Shown: positions 16,031 to 25,197 of the stretch, piece by piece
Layout of the letters: each line of letters starts with the position of its first letter
Numbering within the stretch: position 1 is the first letter of the stretch
Assembly: GCA_017303355.1 (NCBI GenBank)
Contig: JAFLCU010000008.1
Coordinates: 1-64,000, forward strand
Length of the DNA stretch: 64,000 nucleotides
Direction: 5' to 3'
Source: Caulobacterales bacterium
Lineage (GTDB): Bacteria; Pseudomonadota; Alphaproteobacteria; Caulobacterales; Aquidulcibacteraceae
The notes under the pieces: model-generated
What the model was told of the DNA's origin: nothing
Database searches by the model: none
What the model saw: the letters and a program-made list of their open reading frames with translations, nothing else
Translations under genes and position numbers: made by a program

Positions 16031-18156
16031 GGAGCGTCTCCCGCGATCGTGTCCAAAACCAATTCTTCGCTCAGTATTTGCGGCAGCACCCGCGCGGCGC
16101 CGCCATCGGCCGGGTAGTAGAGATAGAGCGGCACGCCGGCGCGTCCATACTCGGCGAGCGCGGACGCGATCGTCTCGTCGCGATTGGTCCAATCGCCCAC
16201 GAGATAGGCGACATTCGCTTCCGCCAACGCCTGCGCCACGCGCGGCCGCGCCAAGGCCGCCGCTTCATTGACCTTACACGTCACGCACCACGCCGCCGTA
16301 AAGTTCACGAACACACCGCGCCCCTCGGCGCGCAATTCCTCAACCCGCGCCGGGCTCCACGGCTCGCTCACCAGCACCGCTTGCGTCTCTATCCCCACGA
16401 GCGGGCGCCACATCAACCCGCCCGTGATCGCCAGCACGACAACGCCAACAGCGAGCCAAACACGCCCCCAGCGCGCCACGAACAACGCGAACGCCAACGC
16501 CGCCGCGACGCTCAGCAACGCCATCACGCCAGCCGAGCCCGCTTGCTCCGCTAACACCCACGCCAGCCAAATGCCCGCAGCGAACATCGGAAACGCCAAC
16601 ACGTTCTTCGCGCGCTTCATCCACGCGCCAGGCTTCGGGATCAAACGCTGTAGCCCTGGCAGGAAATGCAGCAGCGTCAGCGGCAGCGCGAAACCCAAGC
16701 CCAGCGCCGCAAAGATCAGCAGCATTACGCCCGCCGATTGCGTGAGCGCCGCGCCGATCGCGCCGGCCATGAACGGCGCCGTGCACGGCGTCGCCGCGAT
16801 CACCGCGAGCGCGCCGGTGAAGAACGCGCCCGCATCGCCACCGCGCGCCGTCAGCCCAGAACCCGCGTTCTGCAAGGCTCCGCCAAGCTCGAACACGCCC
16901 AAAAGATTGAGGCCAATCACGAAGAACAACAGCGCCAACGCGCTCGTCACCCAAGGCGCTTGCAGTTGAAAGCCCCAGCCCACAGCTTCGCCGGCTCCAC
17001 GCAGCACGATCAGCAAACCAGCAAGCGCCATGAACGTCGCCATCACGCCCGCGAAATAGAGCAATCCATGCTTGCGCGCGGCGCCATTGTGCGCGCCGCC
17101 GGCAAACGAGAGCGCCTTCACCGAAAGCACAGGCAACACGCACGGCATGATATTGAGGATCAAGCCGCCCAGAAACGCCAAGCCTAAAGCCGCGATCAAA
17201 GCGACGGGAGAAAGCGGCTCGACAACCGGCGCCGATGTGGCGGCGCCCTCCAGTTCGGCCAGCGCGTAGTCACTCGAAAGCGCGATCGCCGCGCCATCGC
17301 TCTCCGCAATCGGTTCGCCCGGCTGCGCCTCGATCTCGACGCCGCGCCGCGCCCAGGCGCCGCCCTCTTGCGCCTCGTACGCGACGACGCCCGCCAGCGG
17401 CGCCTGCCCCAAATTGTTCGCGACACCCGGCAGCAAACTAAAGCTCGCGCCGCCCGCGCCAAAGCGCGGCGCTTGCGGCTCGGCGTTGCGCATCGCATCG
17501 CGATTGAAAGGGAAGAAGCGCGCGTTGCGGATAGCGCCGGCATCGGCCAGCGCCACACTCAGCCGCGCGGGATCGCCCGCGCTGATCCGTGCATCCACCG
17601 TTTGCGCATTGCCTGGCAGCGCCGCCACGGCGTCAGTGATACGCGGCGCCCATTGCGGATCATCACGCCCCTGCGCCGCCACCGGCACATCGAGCGTCAC
17701 AACCGCTTCCTCGGGAATGCAAATATCCGAGCAGACGAGCCAATACGCATCCGCCGTCAGCGTCACCGTTTCGCCAACACGCGCATTCGCCGGCGCCGTC
17801 ACCTCGATCGGAAACAGCACCTCATTCGAATAACCGTAATTTACCAGCATCGCGAACGGGATCGCTTCCGGCGTCGGCCATTGTATTGGCCCGACACTCC
17901 ACCCCGCCGGCGCGCGCCATGTTAGCTCCGTCGGCTCGCCGCTATCGCCTGGATTGATCCAATAGGTGTGCCAATGCTCGCGAATGCTCTGCCGCAGCAC
18001 GATAGTGAAGCGCTCGCCGGGCGCCACCGCCGCGCGCGCCGAATGCAGCGTCGCTTGCACTTGACGCTCCGCCGTCAGCGGTTGCGCGAACGCAGGCGCA
18101 ACCAGGAAAGCGCACAGGATCAGTCCAGCAATAAATCGCAGCATGCTTGGCGACAT
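16027..18156 (-). CDS. Membrane thiol-disulfide electron transporter, DsbD/ScsB family
   Basis: The 709-residue product has a signal peptide (residues about 1-25), an N-terminal periplasmic domain to about 300 (DsbD-alpha/DsbC-like), then a CcdA-type membrane domain with the two redox Cys segments NIMPCVLPVLS and AATPCTAPFMAGA, and a C-terminal thioredoxin domain with AAWCVTCKVNEAA at about residue 620. It passes electrons from cytosolic thioredoxin to periplasmic proteins. Its coupled neighbour is a periplasmic redoxin, the likely substrate. The start at 18156 is preferred (MSPSMLRF); MLRF at 18144 is the alternative. Confidence 0.92.
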   Translation of the reverse strand: MSPSMLRFIAGLILCAFLVAPAFAQPLTAERQVQATLHSARAAVAPGERFTIVLRQSIREHWHTYWINPGDSGEPTELTWRAPAGWSVGPIQWPTPEAIPFAMLVNYGYSNEVLFPIEVTAPANARVGETVTLTADAYWLVCSDICIPEEAVVTLDVPVAAQGRDDPQWAPRITDAVAALPGNAQTVDARISAGDPARLSVALADAGAIRNARFFPFNRDAMRNAEPQAPRFGAGGASFSLLPGVANNLGQAPLAGVVAYEAQEGGAWARRGVEIEAQPGEPIAESDGAAIALSSDYALAELEGAATSAPVVEPLSPVALIAALGLAFLGGLILNIMPCVLPVLSVKALSFAGGAHNGAARKHGLLYFAGVMATFMALAGLLIVLRGAGEAVGWGFQLQAPWVTSALALLFFVIGLNLLGVFELGGALQNAGSGLTARGGDAGAFFTGALAVIAATPCTAPFMAGAIGAALTQSAGVMLLIFAALGLGFALPLTLLHFLPGLQRLIPKPGAWMKRAKNVLAFPMFAAGIWLAWVLAEQAGSAGVMALLSVAAALAFALFVARWGRVWLAVGVVVLAITGGLMWRPLVGIETQAVLVSEPWSPARVEELRAEGRGVFVNFTAAWCVTCKVNEAAALARPRVAQALAEANVAYLVGDWTNRDETIASALAEYGRAGVPLYLYYPADGGAARVLPQILSEELVLDTIAGDAP

Positions 18157-18198
18157 AAGCTCACTAGCGCGCGCTGCAATTAACCTGCCCCTCTCCTT

Positions 18199-18335
18199 CG
18201 TCATTCCGGACGCGCGACTTGTCCGCCGAAGCTCGAAGAGCGAAGGCGGAAGCGCGATCCGGAACCCAGGGGCCAATGACGCGCTGGTCGCCCCTGGGTT
18301 CCGGGTTCTTCGCCGCGCGAAGCCCCGGAATGACG
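18199..18335. repeat. Dispersed palindromic repeat family A, copy 1
   Basis: Ends CGTCATTCCGG and CCCCGGAATGACG, with inner palindromic arms GGAACCCAGGGGC / CCCCTGGGTTCCGGG. It fills most of the 303-base gap 18157-18459, together with the SapC terminator. Copies 2-7 lie at 26898, 28243, 29887, 42577, 43092 and 51052. Confidence 0.85.
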
Positions 18336-18403
18336 AATGGGATGAGTTCTTGAACAGCAGCACGTGCGAACCTTCGCTCCAATGCGATAAGCCAGCGCCC
18401 AAA

Positions 18404-18433
18404 GAAAAACGCCCCTCCCGCCAAGGAGGGGCG
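18404..18433 (-). terminator. Rho-independent terminator of the sapC-like gene
   Basis: On the minus strand the stem CGCCCCTCC / GGAGGGGCG with a short TTGGC-type loop is followed by TTTTTCTTT, 27 bases beyond the stop codon. Confidence 0.85.
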
Positions 18434-18459
18434 CTTTATTATACGACCGAACGGCGCTC

Positions 18460-19275
18460 TTAGTTGCTGAGCGGCGTGGAAGCCTGGATGCGGGCGGCTC
18501 GGCTCAGGATCTTCGGCCAGAGGCCAAGCGAGAGCAGGTGCGCATGCATCACGGCCGTGACGCCACGATCGCGCAGCTCGAGGTAAACTTCCTTCGGCAG
18601 CGCGTTGAGCTTCTTTTCGTCGATGCGCAGATACTCGCCAATCTTCGACGGCTCGTCCGGCGTGCCGTCCGGCTTGGCGCGCGGCAGCGCAAGCGGGGTC
18701 AGCTCGAACAGATTGTGCTGCTCCATGAGCTTCACGAACTCAGAGGTGCGGCGGCCGAGCATGTCGAACTCGCGGCAGAACTGGATCGCCTCTTGCGTAT
18801 AGCGCGACGGCTTGTCGCCTTCGAAGAACGGCAATTCCGGCGTCGACGACAGCATCTTCGCGGCGCGATCGATGCAGACGAGCACGTTGGCGTTGTCGCC
18901 AGCGCCTTCCGGCTGCTGCTGTTGCGGGTTGCCCGCAAGGATCGGTAGGAACGGATAGCGGCGCGCGAACGCCGGCAGATACACTTCCGGATCGAGCGAA
19001 CCGTCAGCGCCCAAGAACACGTTCATGCCCGGGCGCAGGCCCATGACAGCGAGCGGCGTCTTCGATTGGGTATCGAAAATGATCGGATAGCAAACCGCGG
19101 CCAAACCAAATTCATCGACGGTCAACGGCACCAAGTGCGTATCCGCCAAGAACGAAAACGGGTTCGACACTTGGCTCACGCCCAGTGAGCGGTGCTTCTC
19201 GATCGAGAGCGGCTCAAGCTGGCGATAAAACAGGATTTTGCCCAGCGTCTGCTGGCCGCCTTGGGCGGTCGTCAT
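18460..19275 (-). CDS. SapC family protein
   Basis: The 271-residue protein matches the SapC family (PF07277): FYRQLEPLSIEKHRSLGVSQVSNPFSFLADTHLVPLTVDEF near the N-terminus, then YPIIFDTQSKTPLAVMGLRPGMNVFLGADG, AFARRYPFLPI and a C-terminal LRIDEKKLNALPKEVYLELRDRGV. The family was named for a Campylobacter S-layer locus, but in alphaproteobacteria it mostly accompanies TonB-dependent receptors and its biochemical role is unknown. No signal peptide is visible. It has its own terminator and is divergent from the DUF885 lipoprotein gene. Confidence 0.9.
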   Translation of the reverse strand: MTTAQGGQQTLGKILFYRQLEPLSIEKHRSLGVSQVSNPFSFLADTHLVPLTVDEFGLAAVCYPIIFDTQSKTPLAVMGLRPGMNVFLGADGSLDPEVYLPAFARRYPFLPILAGNPQQQQPEGAGDNANVLVCIDRAAKMLSSTPELPFFEGDKPSRYTQEAIQFCREFDMLGRRTSEFVKLMEQHNLFELTPLALPRAKPDGTPDEPSKIGEYLRIDEKKLNALPKEVYLELRDRGVTAVMHAHLLSLGLWPKILSRAARIQASTPLSN

Positions 19276-19445
19276 GGGTGTCTCCGCGAGTTCCCTACCA
19301 CAGGGGCGTTCTCCAACCACGAATGCGGCCAGACCGCAACAGCGGAGCGCAAATGAGCTGCGTCGTCGCCGCTTTTCCCCGGGCCGACGCATGCTATTGG
19401 GGCATGAAGCGCGCCGGGTTCCGGCGCCATGGCGCGAGGGGAACC

Positions 19446-21332
19446 ATGCGGGCGATCATCTGGGCGGTACTGGCGGCGGGCTTGACGCTAGCCGCATGCG
19501 GGCCACGCCAGGCTGAGCCGATCTCCGCCTTCGAAGGCCGGCTTGCCGACTGGTCGCGCGAACTTCTCGCCGACAGCCCCGAACTGGCCTCGCAATCTGG
19601 CGTTTCAGAGGACGCCGCCGGCGGCCCCTACGCCGCCCGCCTGGACGATCGCTCCCCCACCGCGCTCGAAGCGCGCCGCAGCGCCGCGATCCGCCGCCTC
19701 GCCGAGTTGCGCGCCCTCGACGCCGATACGCTGGACGACCCGCGCGATCAGCTCACGTACGCGGTGCTCAGCGCGCAATTCGCCAACGCCGCCGACGGCG
19801 CCGCGCTCGAGTACGGCACGTTCTCGCCGCTCGGCGGGCTGCAGCCCTACGTGCTCAATCAGATGGACAGCGCCTTCCTCACGCTGCCCTCGCTGCTCGA
19901 CGAGCGTCACACCATCGCCAACGCCGCCGACGCGGAAAACTACATCGCGCGCCTACGCGCGGCGGCCGTGGCCATCGACCAGGAAACCGAGCGCGCCCGC
20001 GCCGACGCCGCGCGCGGCGTGCGCCCGCCGGGCTTCATCATGGACGCGACCTTCAACGCGCTCCAAGGCGTGCTGCAAACCGCGCCGATCAACCAGCCCT
20101 ACATCACCAGCCTGCGCCGCAAGCTGGACGACCTCGCCGCCGCCGAAACCGACGCGACACGCCGCGCCGAGATCGAACGCCAGAACCTGCAATTCATCGC
20201 CCGCGCCGAACAGATTGTGCGCGACGCTATTATCCCGGCGCACCAGCGCGCCGCCGCCTTCATCCGCGCCGATCGCGGCAATGCCACCGACAATGCCGGC
20301 GTTTCACATCTGCCCAACGGCGCCGAATTTTACGCCGCCGCGCTACGCATCGAGACCACGACCAATCTCGCGCCCGATGAAATTCATCGCATCGGCCGCG
20401 ACCGCGTCGCGGCGTTGAACCGCGAACTCGATATCGCGCTCCGCCGCGTCGGCCTCACCGAAGGCCCAGTGGGTCAGCGCCTTTCGCAGATGACCGCCGA
20501 TCCGCGCTATCGCTACGCCGAGACCGATGAAGGCCGCGCCGAATTGATGGCCGACGTGCAACGTCGCATTGCGCGCGTGATGCAGCGCGCGCCGCAATGG
20601 TTCGGCCGCCTGCCGCGCGCCCCGCTCGAGGTTCGCCGCGTGCCGGCGTTCGCCGAAGCAGGCTCGCCCGGCGCCTACTACTCGCCGCCCTCGCTCGATG
20701 GCCAAACGCCGGGCATCTATTATGTGAACCTGCGCGATCTCTCGGAGATGACGCGCATCGACCTGCCGACGCAGGATTTCCATGAAGCCGCGCCCGGCCA
20801 CCATTTCCAGATCGCGCTTGCGCAAGAACTCACCGACGCGCCGCTGCTGACGCGCCTCATCAGCTTCAACGCTTATAGCGAAGGCTGGGGGCTTTACGCC
20901 GAAGAGCTGGCCGATGAGGTCGGCTTCCACGAGGGCGATCCGGTCGGCCGCATCGGCTATCTGCGTTGGCAGCTCTGGCGCGCCGCGCGCCTTGTGGTCG
21001 ACACCGGCCTGCACGCGCAAAATTGGACGCGCCAGCAAGCCATCGATTACCTGATCCAAACCACCGGCGACGCGCCAGGCGTCATCGCCACCGAGGTCGA
21101 TCGCTATATCGTCTGGCCCGGCCAAGCCTGCGGCTATGAATTGGGTCGGCGCGAAATCGCGCGCCTGCGCGAGCAAGCCCGCAACGAACTCGGTCCCGAT
21201 TTTGATCTGCGCGGCTTCCACGACGCCGTGTTGCTGCACGGCGAAGTGCCCTTGAGCGTGCTCGACACCATCGTCGCCGACTGGATTCCCGAACAACGCC
21301 GCCTCGCCGAACGCGAACGCCGCCGCCGTTGA
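19446..21332 (+). CDS. DUF885 family lipoprotein, putative zinc peptidase
   Basis: The 628-residue protein starts with a lipoprotein signal (LTLAAC lipobox, Cys near residue 19). The DUF885 domain fills the rest. Near residue 446 it has HEAAPGHHFQIALAQ, an HExxxGHH zinc-binding signature, and further on SEGWGLYAEELADE, which supplies the third metal ligand in related M32-like peptidases. GAGGGGAA lies before the ATG at 19446. The C-terminus is an Arg/Glu-rich helix (AERERRRR). Peptidase activity is inferred from the motif; the substrate is unknown. Confidence 0.9.
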   Translation: MRAIIWAVLAAGLTLAACGPRQAEPISAFEGRLADWSRELLADSPELASQSGVSEDAAGGPYAARLDDRSPTALEARRSAAIRRLAELRALDADTLDDPRDQLTYAVLSAQFANAADGAALEYGTFSPLGGLQPYVLNQMDSAFLTLPSLLDERHTIANAADAENYIARLRAAAVAIDQETERARADAARGVRPPGFIMDATFNALQGVLQTAPINQPYITSLRRKLDDLAAAETDATRRAEIERQNLQFIARAEQIVRDAIIPAHQRAAAFIRADRGNATDNAGVSHLPNGAEFYAAALRIETTTNLAPDEIHRIGRDRVAALNRELDIALRRVGLTEGPVGQRLSQMTADPRYRYAETDEGRAELMADVQRRIARVMQRAPQWFGRLPRAPLEVRRVPAFAEAGSPGAYYSPPSLDGQTPGIYYVNLRDLSEMTRIDLPTQDFHEAAPGHHFQIALAQELTDAPLLTRLISFNAYSEGWGLYAEELADEVGFHEGDPVGRIGYLRWQLWRAARLVVDTGLHAQNWTRQQAIDYLIQTTGDAPGVIATEVDRYIVWPGQACGYELGRREIARLREQARNELGPDFDLRGFHDAVLLHGEVPLSVLDTIVADWIPEQRRLAERERRRR

Positions 21333-21484
21333 TCACCCCAAACGCCGCCGCGAAAACACAAGCGCGTGAAATCGCGCGTTGGTCGTAAAACGACGCGCCC
21401 TTGCCGCAAACGCGCCGCGATCCGGGCGCTCCTTCGTTCGCGTCACACATTCGCCGAGTCCGGGCGGTTCGGGAGGGACCATCC

Positions 21485-23215
21485 ATGTTGAAACATGCCG
21501 CACGCGCGGCGCTGATGGCGTGCGCTTTCGCGCTCGCATCATGCGCCGGCCCATCCACGCAAACAGAACAAGCCGAAGACGGCATTGTCGTTTCCGGCAG
21601 TCGGCGCGACCAAGACCAGAACGCCGCGCCGATGGCCCCGCCGCCGCCCGTCGTGGCGCAGGAAATGGGCCGTACCCGCGCCGCGATCGGCGGCGTTGTC
21701 GCGCCCTACGCGCAAACCGCGCCGCAGCCGATGCCCGGCACTGTCGATCGCGAAAACTACGAAGACGTCGACCCCAATCCGATTCACGCCGTCTCCGACG
21801 AACCGGTCTCGACCTTCTCCATCGATGTCGACACCGCCTCCTATTCCAACGCGCGCCGCATGCTGAACCAGGGCCGCCTGCCCCCGCGCGACGCCGTGCG
21901 CATCGAGGAGATGATCAATTATTTCCGCTACGATTATCCGCTGCCGCAAAATCGCAGCCAGCCCTTCTCCACCAACGTCACCGTCGCACCCTCCCCTTGG
22001 GCGGAAGGGCGCCAACTCGTGCATATCGGCCTGCAAGGCTACAATATCGTGCCGCGCGAGCGCCCGCCGCTGAACCTCGTCATGCTGCTCGATGTCTCGG
22101 GCTCGATGGGCGAGCCCAACAAGCTGCCGCTGGTGCAGCAAAGCTTCCGGCTGCTGATCGATCAGCTCAACGCGCGCGATCGCGTCTCCATCGTTGTGTA
22201 TGCGGGCGCCGCCGGCGCGGTGCTTGAACCGACGCCCGGCAACGAACACGCCCGCATTCTCGCGGCGCTCGATAATCTGCAAGCCGGCGGCTCCACCGCG
22301 GGCGGCGAAGGCCTGCGCCTCGCCTATGCGCTGGCCGAGCAAAATTTCAACCGCAACGCCGTCAATCGCATCATCATCGCCACCGATGGCGACTTTAATG
22401 TCGGCATCAACGATCCCCAGCAGCTGCAGGATTTCGTCTCGCGCAAGCGCGAAACCGGCATCTATCTCTCGGTGTTCGGCTTCGGCGGCGGCAATTACAA
22501 CGACGCGCTGATGCAGCGCCTCGCCCAAAACGGCAACGGCGTCGCGACCTATATCGACACGCTGAACGAAGCCCGCCGCGTGCTGCGCGACGAGATGGCG
22601 TCCAACATGTTCTCGATCGCAAATGACGTGAAAATCCAGGTCGAGTTCAATCCCGCGCGCGTCGCCGAATATCGCCTGATCGGCTACGAAACCCGCATGC
22701 TCAACCGCGAGGATTTCAACAACGACCAGGTCGACGCCGGCGAAATCGGCGCGGGCCACGCCGTCACCGCGATCTATGAGATCGTCCCGGTGGGCGGGCG
22801 CACCTTCAACGATGAATTGCGCTATCAGCCGAACCCGCAAGCCGCGCCCAGCGCGGCCAACGAACTCGCCTTCCTGCGCATTCGCTACAAGCTGCCGGGC
22901 GAAGACAACTCGCGCCTGATCGAGCGGCCGATCACCAATGCCGACGCGGTTACGTCCATCGCGCAAGCCAACGAGTCCGCGCGCTGGGCCACCGCCGTCG
23001 CCGGCTATGGCCAATTGCTGCGCGGCGATCCCTATCTCGATCGCGGCTATGATTGGGATGACGTGACGACGCTGGCTCAAGGCGCCCGCGGCCGCGATGA
23101 ATTCGGCTGGCGCGCCGAATTCATCCAACTTGTGCGCGCCGCCTCCACCGCCGCCGCCATGAACCCGCTGCCCCAACAACCAAGGCCCGAACCAAGACCA
23201 CGGCAATCGAGGTAA
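21485..23215 (+). CDS. VWA-domain lipoprotein of the YfbK family
   Basis: The 576-residue product begins with a lipoprotein signal (ALASC lipobox). A short linker includes EDGIVVSGSRRD, unusually like the N-terminal TonB-box segment of the receptor at 9157-11670. Then comes the YfbK N-terminal domain (DVDTASYSNARRMLNQGRLPP, VRIEEMINYFRY), a von Willebrand A domain with an intact MIDAS motif DVSGSMG near residue 203 and a C-terminal YfbK-type domain (KIQVEFNPARVAEYRLIGYE). VWA domains bind metal and mediate protein contacts; no enzyme activity is expected. GGGAGGG precedes the ATG. Its target is unknown. Confidence 0.9.
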   Translation: MLKHAARAALMACAFALASCAGPSTQTEQAEDGIVVSGSRRDQDQNAAPMAPPPPVVAQEMGRTRAAIGGVVAPYAQTAPQPMPGTVDRENYEDVDPNPIHAVSDEPVSTFSIDVDTASYSNARRMLNQGRLPPRDAVRIEEMINYFRYDYPLPQNRSQPFSTNVTVAPSPWAEGRQLVHIGLQGYNIVPRERPPLNLVMLLDVSGSMGEPNKLPLVQQSFRLLIDQLNARDRVSIVVYAGAAGAVLEPTPGNEHARILAALDNLQAGGSTAGGEGLRLAYALAEQNFNRNAVNRIIIATDGDFNVGINDPQQLQDFVSRKRETGIYLSVFGFGGGNYNDALMQRLAQNGNGVATYIDTLNEARRVLRDEMASNMFSIANDVKIQVEFNPARVAEYRLIGYETRMLNREDFNNDQVDAGEIGAGHAVTAIYEIVPVGGRTFNDELRYQPNPQAAPSAANELAFLRIRYKLPGEDNSRLIERPITNADAVTSIAQANESARWATAVAGYGQLLRGDPYLDRGYDWDDVTTLAQGARGRDEFGWRAEFIQLVRAASTAAAMNPLPQQPRPEPRPRQSR

Positions 23216-23224
23216 GCGCAGCAA

Positions 23225-23246
23225 AACCCCTCCCCGCAAGGGGGAG
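23225..23246. terminator. Bidirectional terminator between convergent genes
   Basis: The stem AACCCCTCCCC / GGGGAGGGGTT with a GCAAG-type loop sits between the VWA gene and the convergent GIY-YIG-like gene. A run of four A (four T on the minus strand) favours termination of the minus-strand gene. Confidence 0.7.
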
Positions 23247-23258
23247 GGGTTACCGGCG

Positions 23259-23633
23259 TTAAGCCGCCCAGATCAGGCGCAGATTGCTTTCGGCTTCCTC
23301 GATCTCGGCTTCCAGGAACGGGCCGTTCATCACCGGGCGCAGCGCTTGGGCGAGGTCCGCTTCGACATATTCGCGCGCGTCGCGCTCGTCGTGCTGGTGG
23401 ATGAGGATGTGCGTAGCGCCCAAAAGCTTAGCTTCCGGCCATTGCTCGTGGCTGGCCAAGCGTTTGGAAAGATTGCCGGTTCTGGAAAGAAACAGCGGCG
23501 TCCAGCCACGACCGCCCGGGCCTGGACGGGCGAAGCAATAGACCGCCGGCGCGGTCGCGAATTGCTCGTGCGGGCGGTGAACGCTGAAGCGATGCAGACG
23601 GCCAGACAAACCACGGAAAATCGCTTCGCTCAT
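23259..23633 (-). CDS. Small GIY-YIG-like protein (degenerate)
   Basis: The 124-residue protein has a pattern seen in the GIY-YIG nuclease superfamily: a strand AVYCFARPG where the GIY motif would be, a second strand PLFLSRTGNLSKRLASHE that matches YIG-type TxNLxxRLxxH with the catalytic Arg position, LLGATHILIH and a helix ending REYVEADLAQALRPVMN where the family's Glu lies. The two Tyr of GIY and YIG are not conserved (VYC, LFL), so nuclease activity is uncertain. The ATG at 23633 has GGGGGCG at the right distance. It lies between the VWA gene and zur. Confidence 0.6.
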   Translation of the reverse strand: MSEAIFRGLSGRLHRFSVHRPHEQFATAPAVYCFARPGPGGRGWTPLFLSRTGNLSKRLASHEQWPEAKLLGATHILIHQHDERDAREYVEADLAQALRPVMNGPFLEAEIEEAESNLRLIWAA

Positions 23634-23803
23634 GTGCATCGCCCCCTTCTGGATGGATCGTTCGCTCTATGTTCCAGATTGGTACGCGAGTCAGATGTTC
23701 TTGTAAAGTTCCATTCCGCTCGCGATTTCAAATCGCCCTCACATCGCCCTCCCATCGCGCGCGCGGCGTCCCCATCTTTCGCGCACGGACGGAGCCTGCG
23801 ATC

Positions 23804-24268
23804 ATGGCTGGCATGGCACATACTCATTGCGCGCACGATCACACGGCCCAGCTCACGGAGGCCGAGCACGTCTGCCAGGCGGCGGGCGAAAGCCTCACGC
23901 CGCTGCGCCGCCGCGTGCTCGAATTGCTGATCACCCAACACGCGCCGGCGAAAGCGTATGATCTCCTGCCGCTGCTCGATGGCGACAAAACAGCAAAGCC
24001 GCCGACGATCTACCGCGCGCTCGATTTTCTCGTGCGCATGGGCCTTGCCCACCGCATCGAAAGCTTGAACGCGTTCGTCGCCTGCGAGGTCGGCGCGTGC
24101 GAACGCTCGACGATCTTCATGATCTGCGAAAAGTGTGGCGCCGCCGAAGAACTCGACGCCGGCCACGCACTGATCGATTTGGCCGAAGCCGCCAAGAAGG
24201 ATGGCTTCGCCATCCGCCGCACTATGATCGAGGCCAGCGGCCTTTGCGCGGCGTGCCAAGCCGCATGA
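23804..24268 (+). CDS. zur: Zinc-responsive Fur family regulator (Zur-like)
   Basis: The 154-residue protein has a His-rich N-terminus (MAHTHCAHDHTAQL), a winged helix (LTPLRRRVLELLITQHAPAKAYDLLPLL, PPTIYRALDFLVRMGLAHRIESLNAFVAC) and a dimerisation domain with two Cys pairs (CEKCG and CAAC) that bind structural zinc. The His/Cys pattern and lack of a manganese or iron-type motif favour Zur over Fur. With zinc bound it would repress zinc uptake genes. Its stop overlaps the next gene's ATG by four bases. A Zur box is not evident in the 170 bases upstream. Confidence 0.85.
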   Translation: MAGMAHTHCAHDHTAQLTEAEHVCQAAGESLTPLRRRVLELLITQHAPAKAYDLLPLLDGDKTAKPPTIYRALDFLVRMGLAHRIESLNAFVACEVGACERSTIFMICEKCGAAEELDAGHALIDLAEAAKKDGFAIRRTMIEASGLCAACQAA

Positions 24269-25197
24269 GCACGCACCCAGCGCCCCTGCCCGCGCCATTG
24301 TATCAGGGCAGCGTCAACACTTGGGAATGCGATGATGGCGGGCATTTGAATGTCCGCTTCCATCTGGAGCGCGCCTTCGTTGGCCTCGCCCACATGGCGC
24401 ATGCGCTCGAATTGCCGCGCGCGTTCACGCCTTCGGCCGCCTCCACGCTCGCCCCTGTTGAAGCACATGTGCGCTTCAACAGGGAAGCGCTGCCCGGCGC
24501 GCCGCTCATCATGCATGGCGGCGTCATCGAGATGGGCGAGAGCGACGCCACGCTCTGCCTCGACATGCGCCACGCCGATGGCGCGCCCGCCTCCTGCTTC
24601 ACGCTCTGTGTCGCGCACGCCGACACGCGCGACTTTCGCCCCTTTCCCTGGTCGCCGCGCTCGCGCGAAGCCGCCCAGCGCCTCGCCATCGAACAGCCCG
24701 CGCACGCCAAGCCGCGATCGCTTGATGTGACGAAGCCTCCTTGCGAGGCCGGCCACGCGCAAGCGATTGCGACCGGCGCATTGCGCACCGGCGCCGCCAT
24801 GGCTCTGCCCGAACATTGCGACCCGTTCGGCCGCGTGCGCTTCGATCAATTGATGGGGCGCGTTTCGGATTCGGTGCCGAACCTGCTCGCGCAATGGCGC
24901 GCCGACGCCGCGGCCGAGCAAGGCGCGGCGCCCGCAGGCGCCGTGGTCGAAGCGCGCTACCTCTATCGCCGCTTCCCGCGCCCAGGCGATCTGATCGAAA
25001 TCTATTCCGGCATCACCGGCATTGGCGAAAAGACGCTCAATCTGGTGCACTGGCTGGTCGATCCCGCGAGCGGCGCATGCTGGATGAGCATGGAAGTGAC
25101 GGCGCTCACCTTCGACACCGCCACGCGCAAAGCCATCGCACCAAGCGCTGAAGCGCGTGCGAGGATGGAGCGCCGGATCGTCAAGCTCGCGATCTAA
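24265..25197 (+). CDS. Acyl-CoA/acyl-ACP thioesterase-like double hotdog protein
   Basis: The 310-residue protein contains two hotdog-like halves. The first starts YQGSVNTWECDDGGHLNVRFHLERAF, the usual thioesterase opening with the catalytic Asp/Asn-type DDGGHLN. The second half runs from ALPEHCDPFGRVRFDQLMGRVSDSV and ends with LYRRFPRPGDLIEIYSG and an LNLVHWLVD strand. Such proteins hydrolyse acyl thioesters. The ATG overlaps the zur stop (ATGA), so expression is tied to the regulator even though no link to zinc is obvious. The substrate is not predictable. Confidence 0.75.
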   Translation: MSTHPAPLPAPLYQGSVNTWECDDGGHLNVRFHLERAFVGLAHMAHALELPRAFTPSAASTLAPVEAHVRFNREALPGAPLIMHGGVIEMGESDATLCLDMRHADGAPASCFTLCVAHADTRDFRPFPWSPRSREAAQRLAIEQPAHAKPRSLDVTKPPCEAGHAQAIATGALRTGAAMALPEHCDPFGRVRFDQLMGRVSDSVPNLLAQWRADAAAEQGAAPAGAVVEARYLYRRFPRPGDLIEIYSGITGIGEKTLNLVHWLVDPASGACWMSMEVTALTFDTATRKAIAPSAEARARMERRIVKLAI

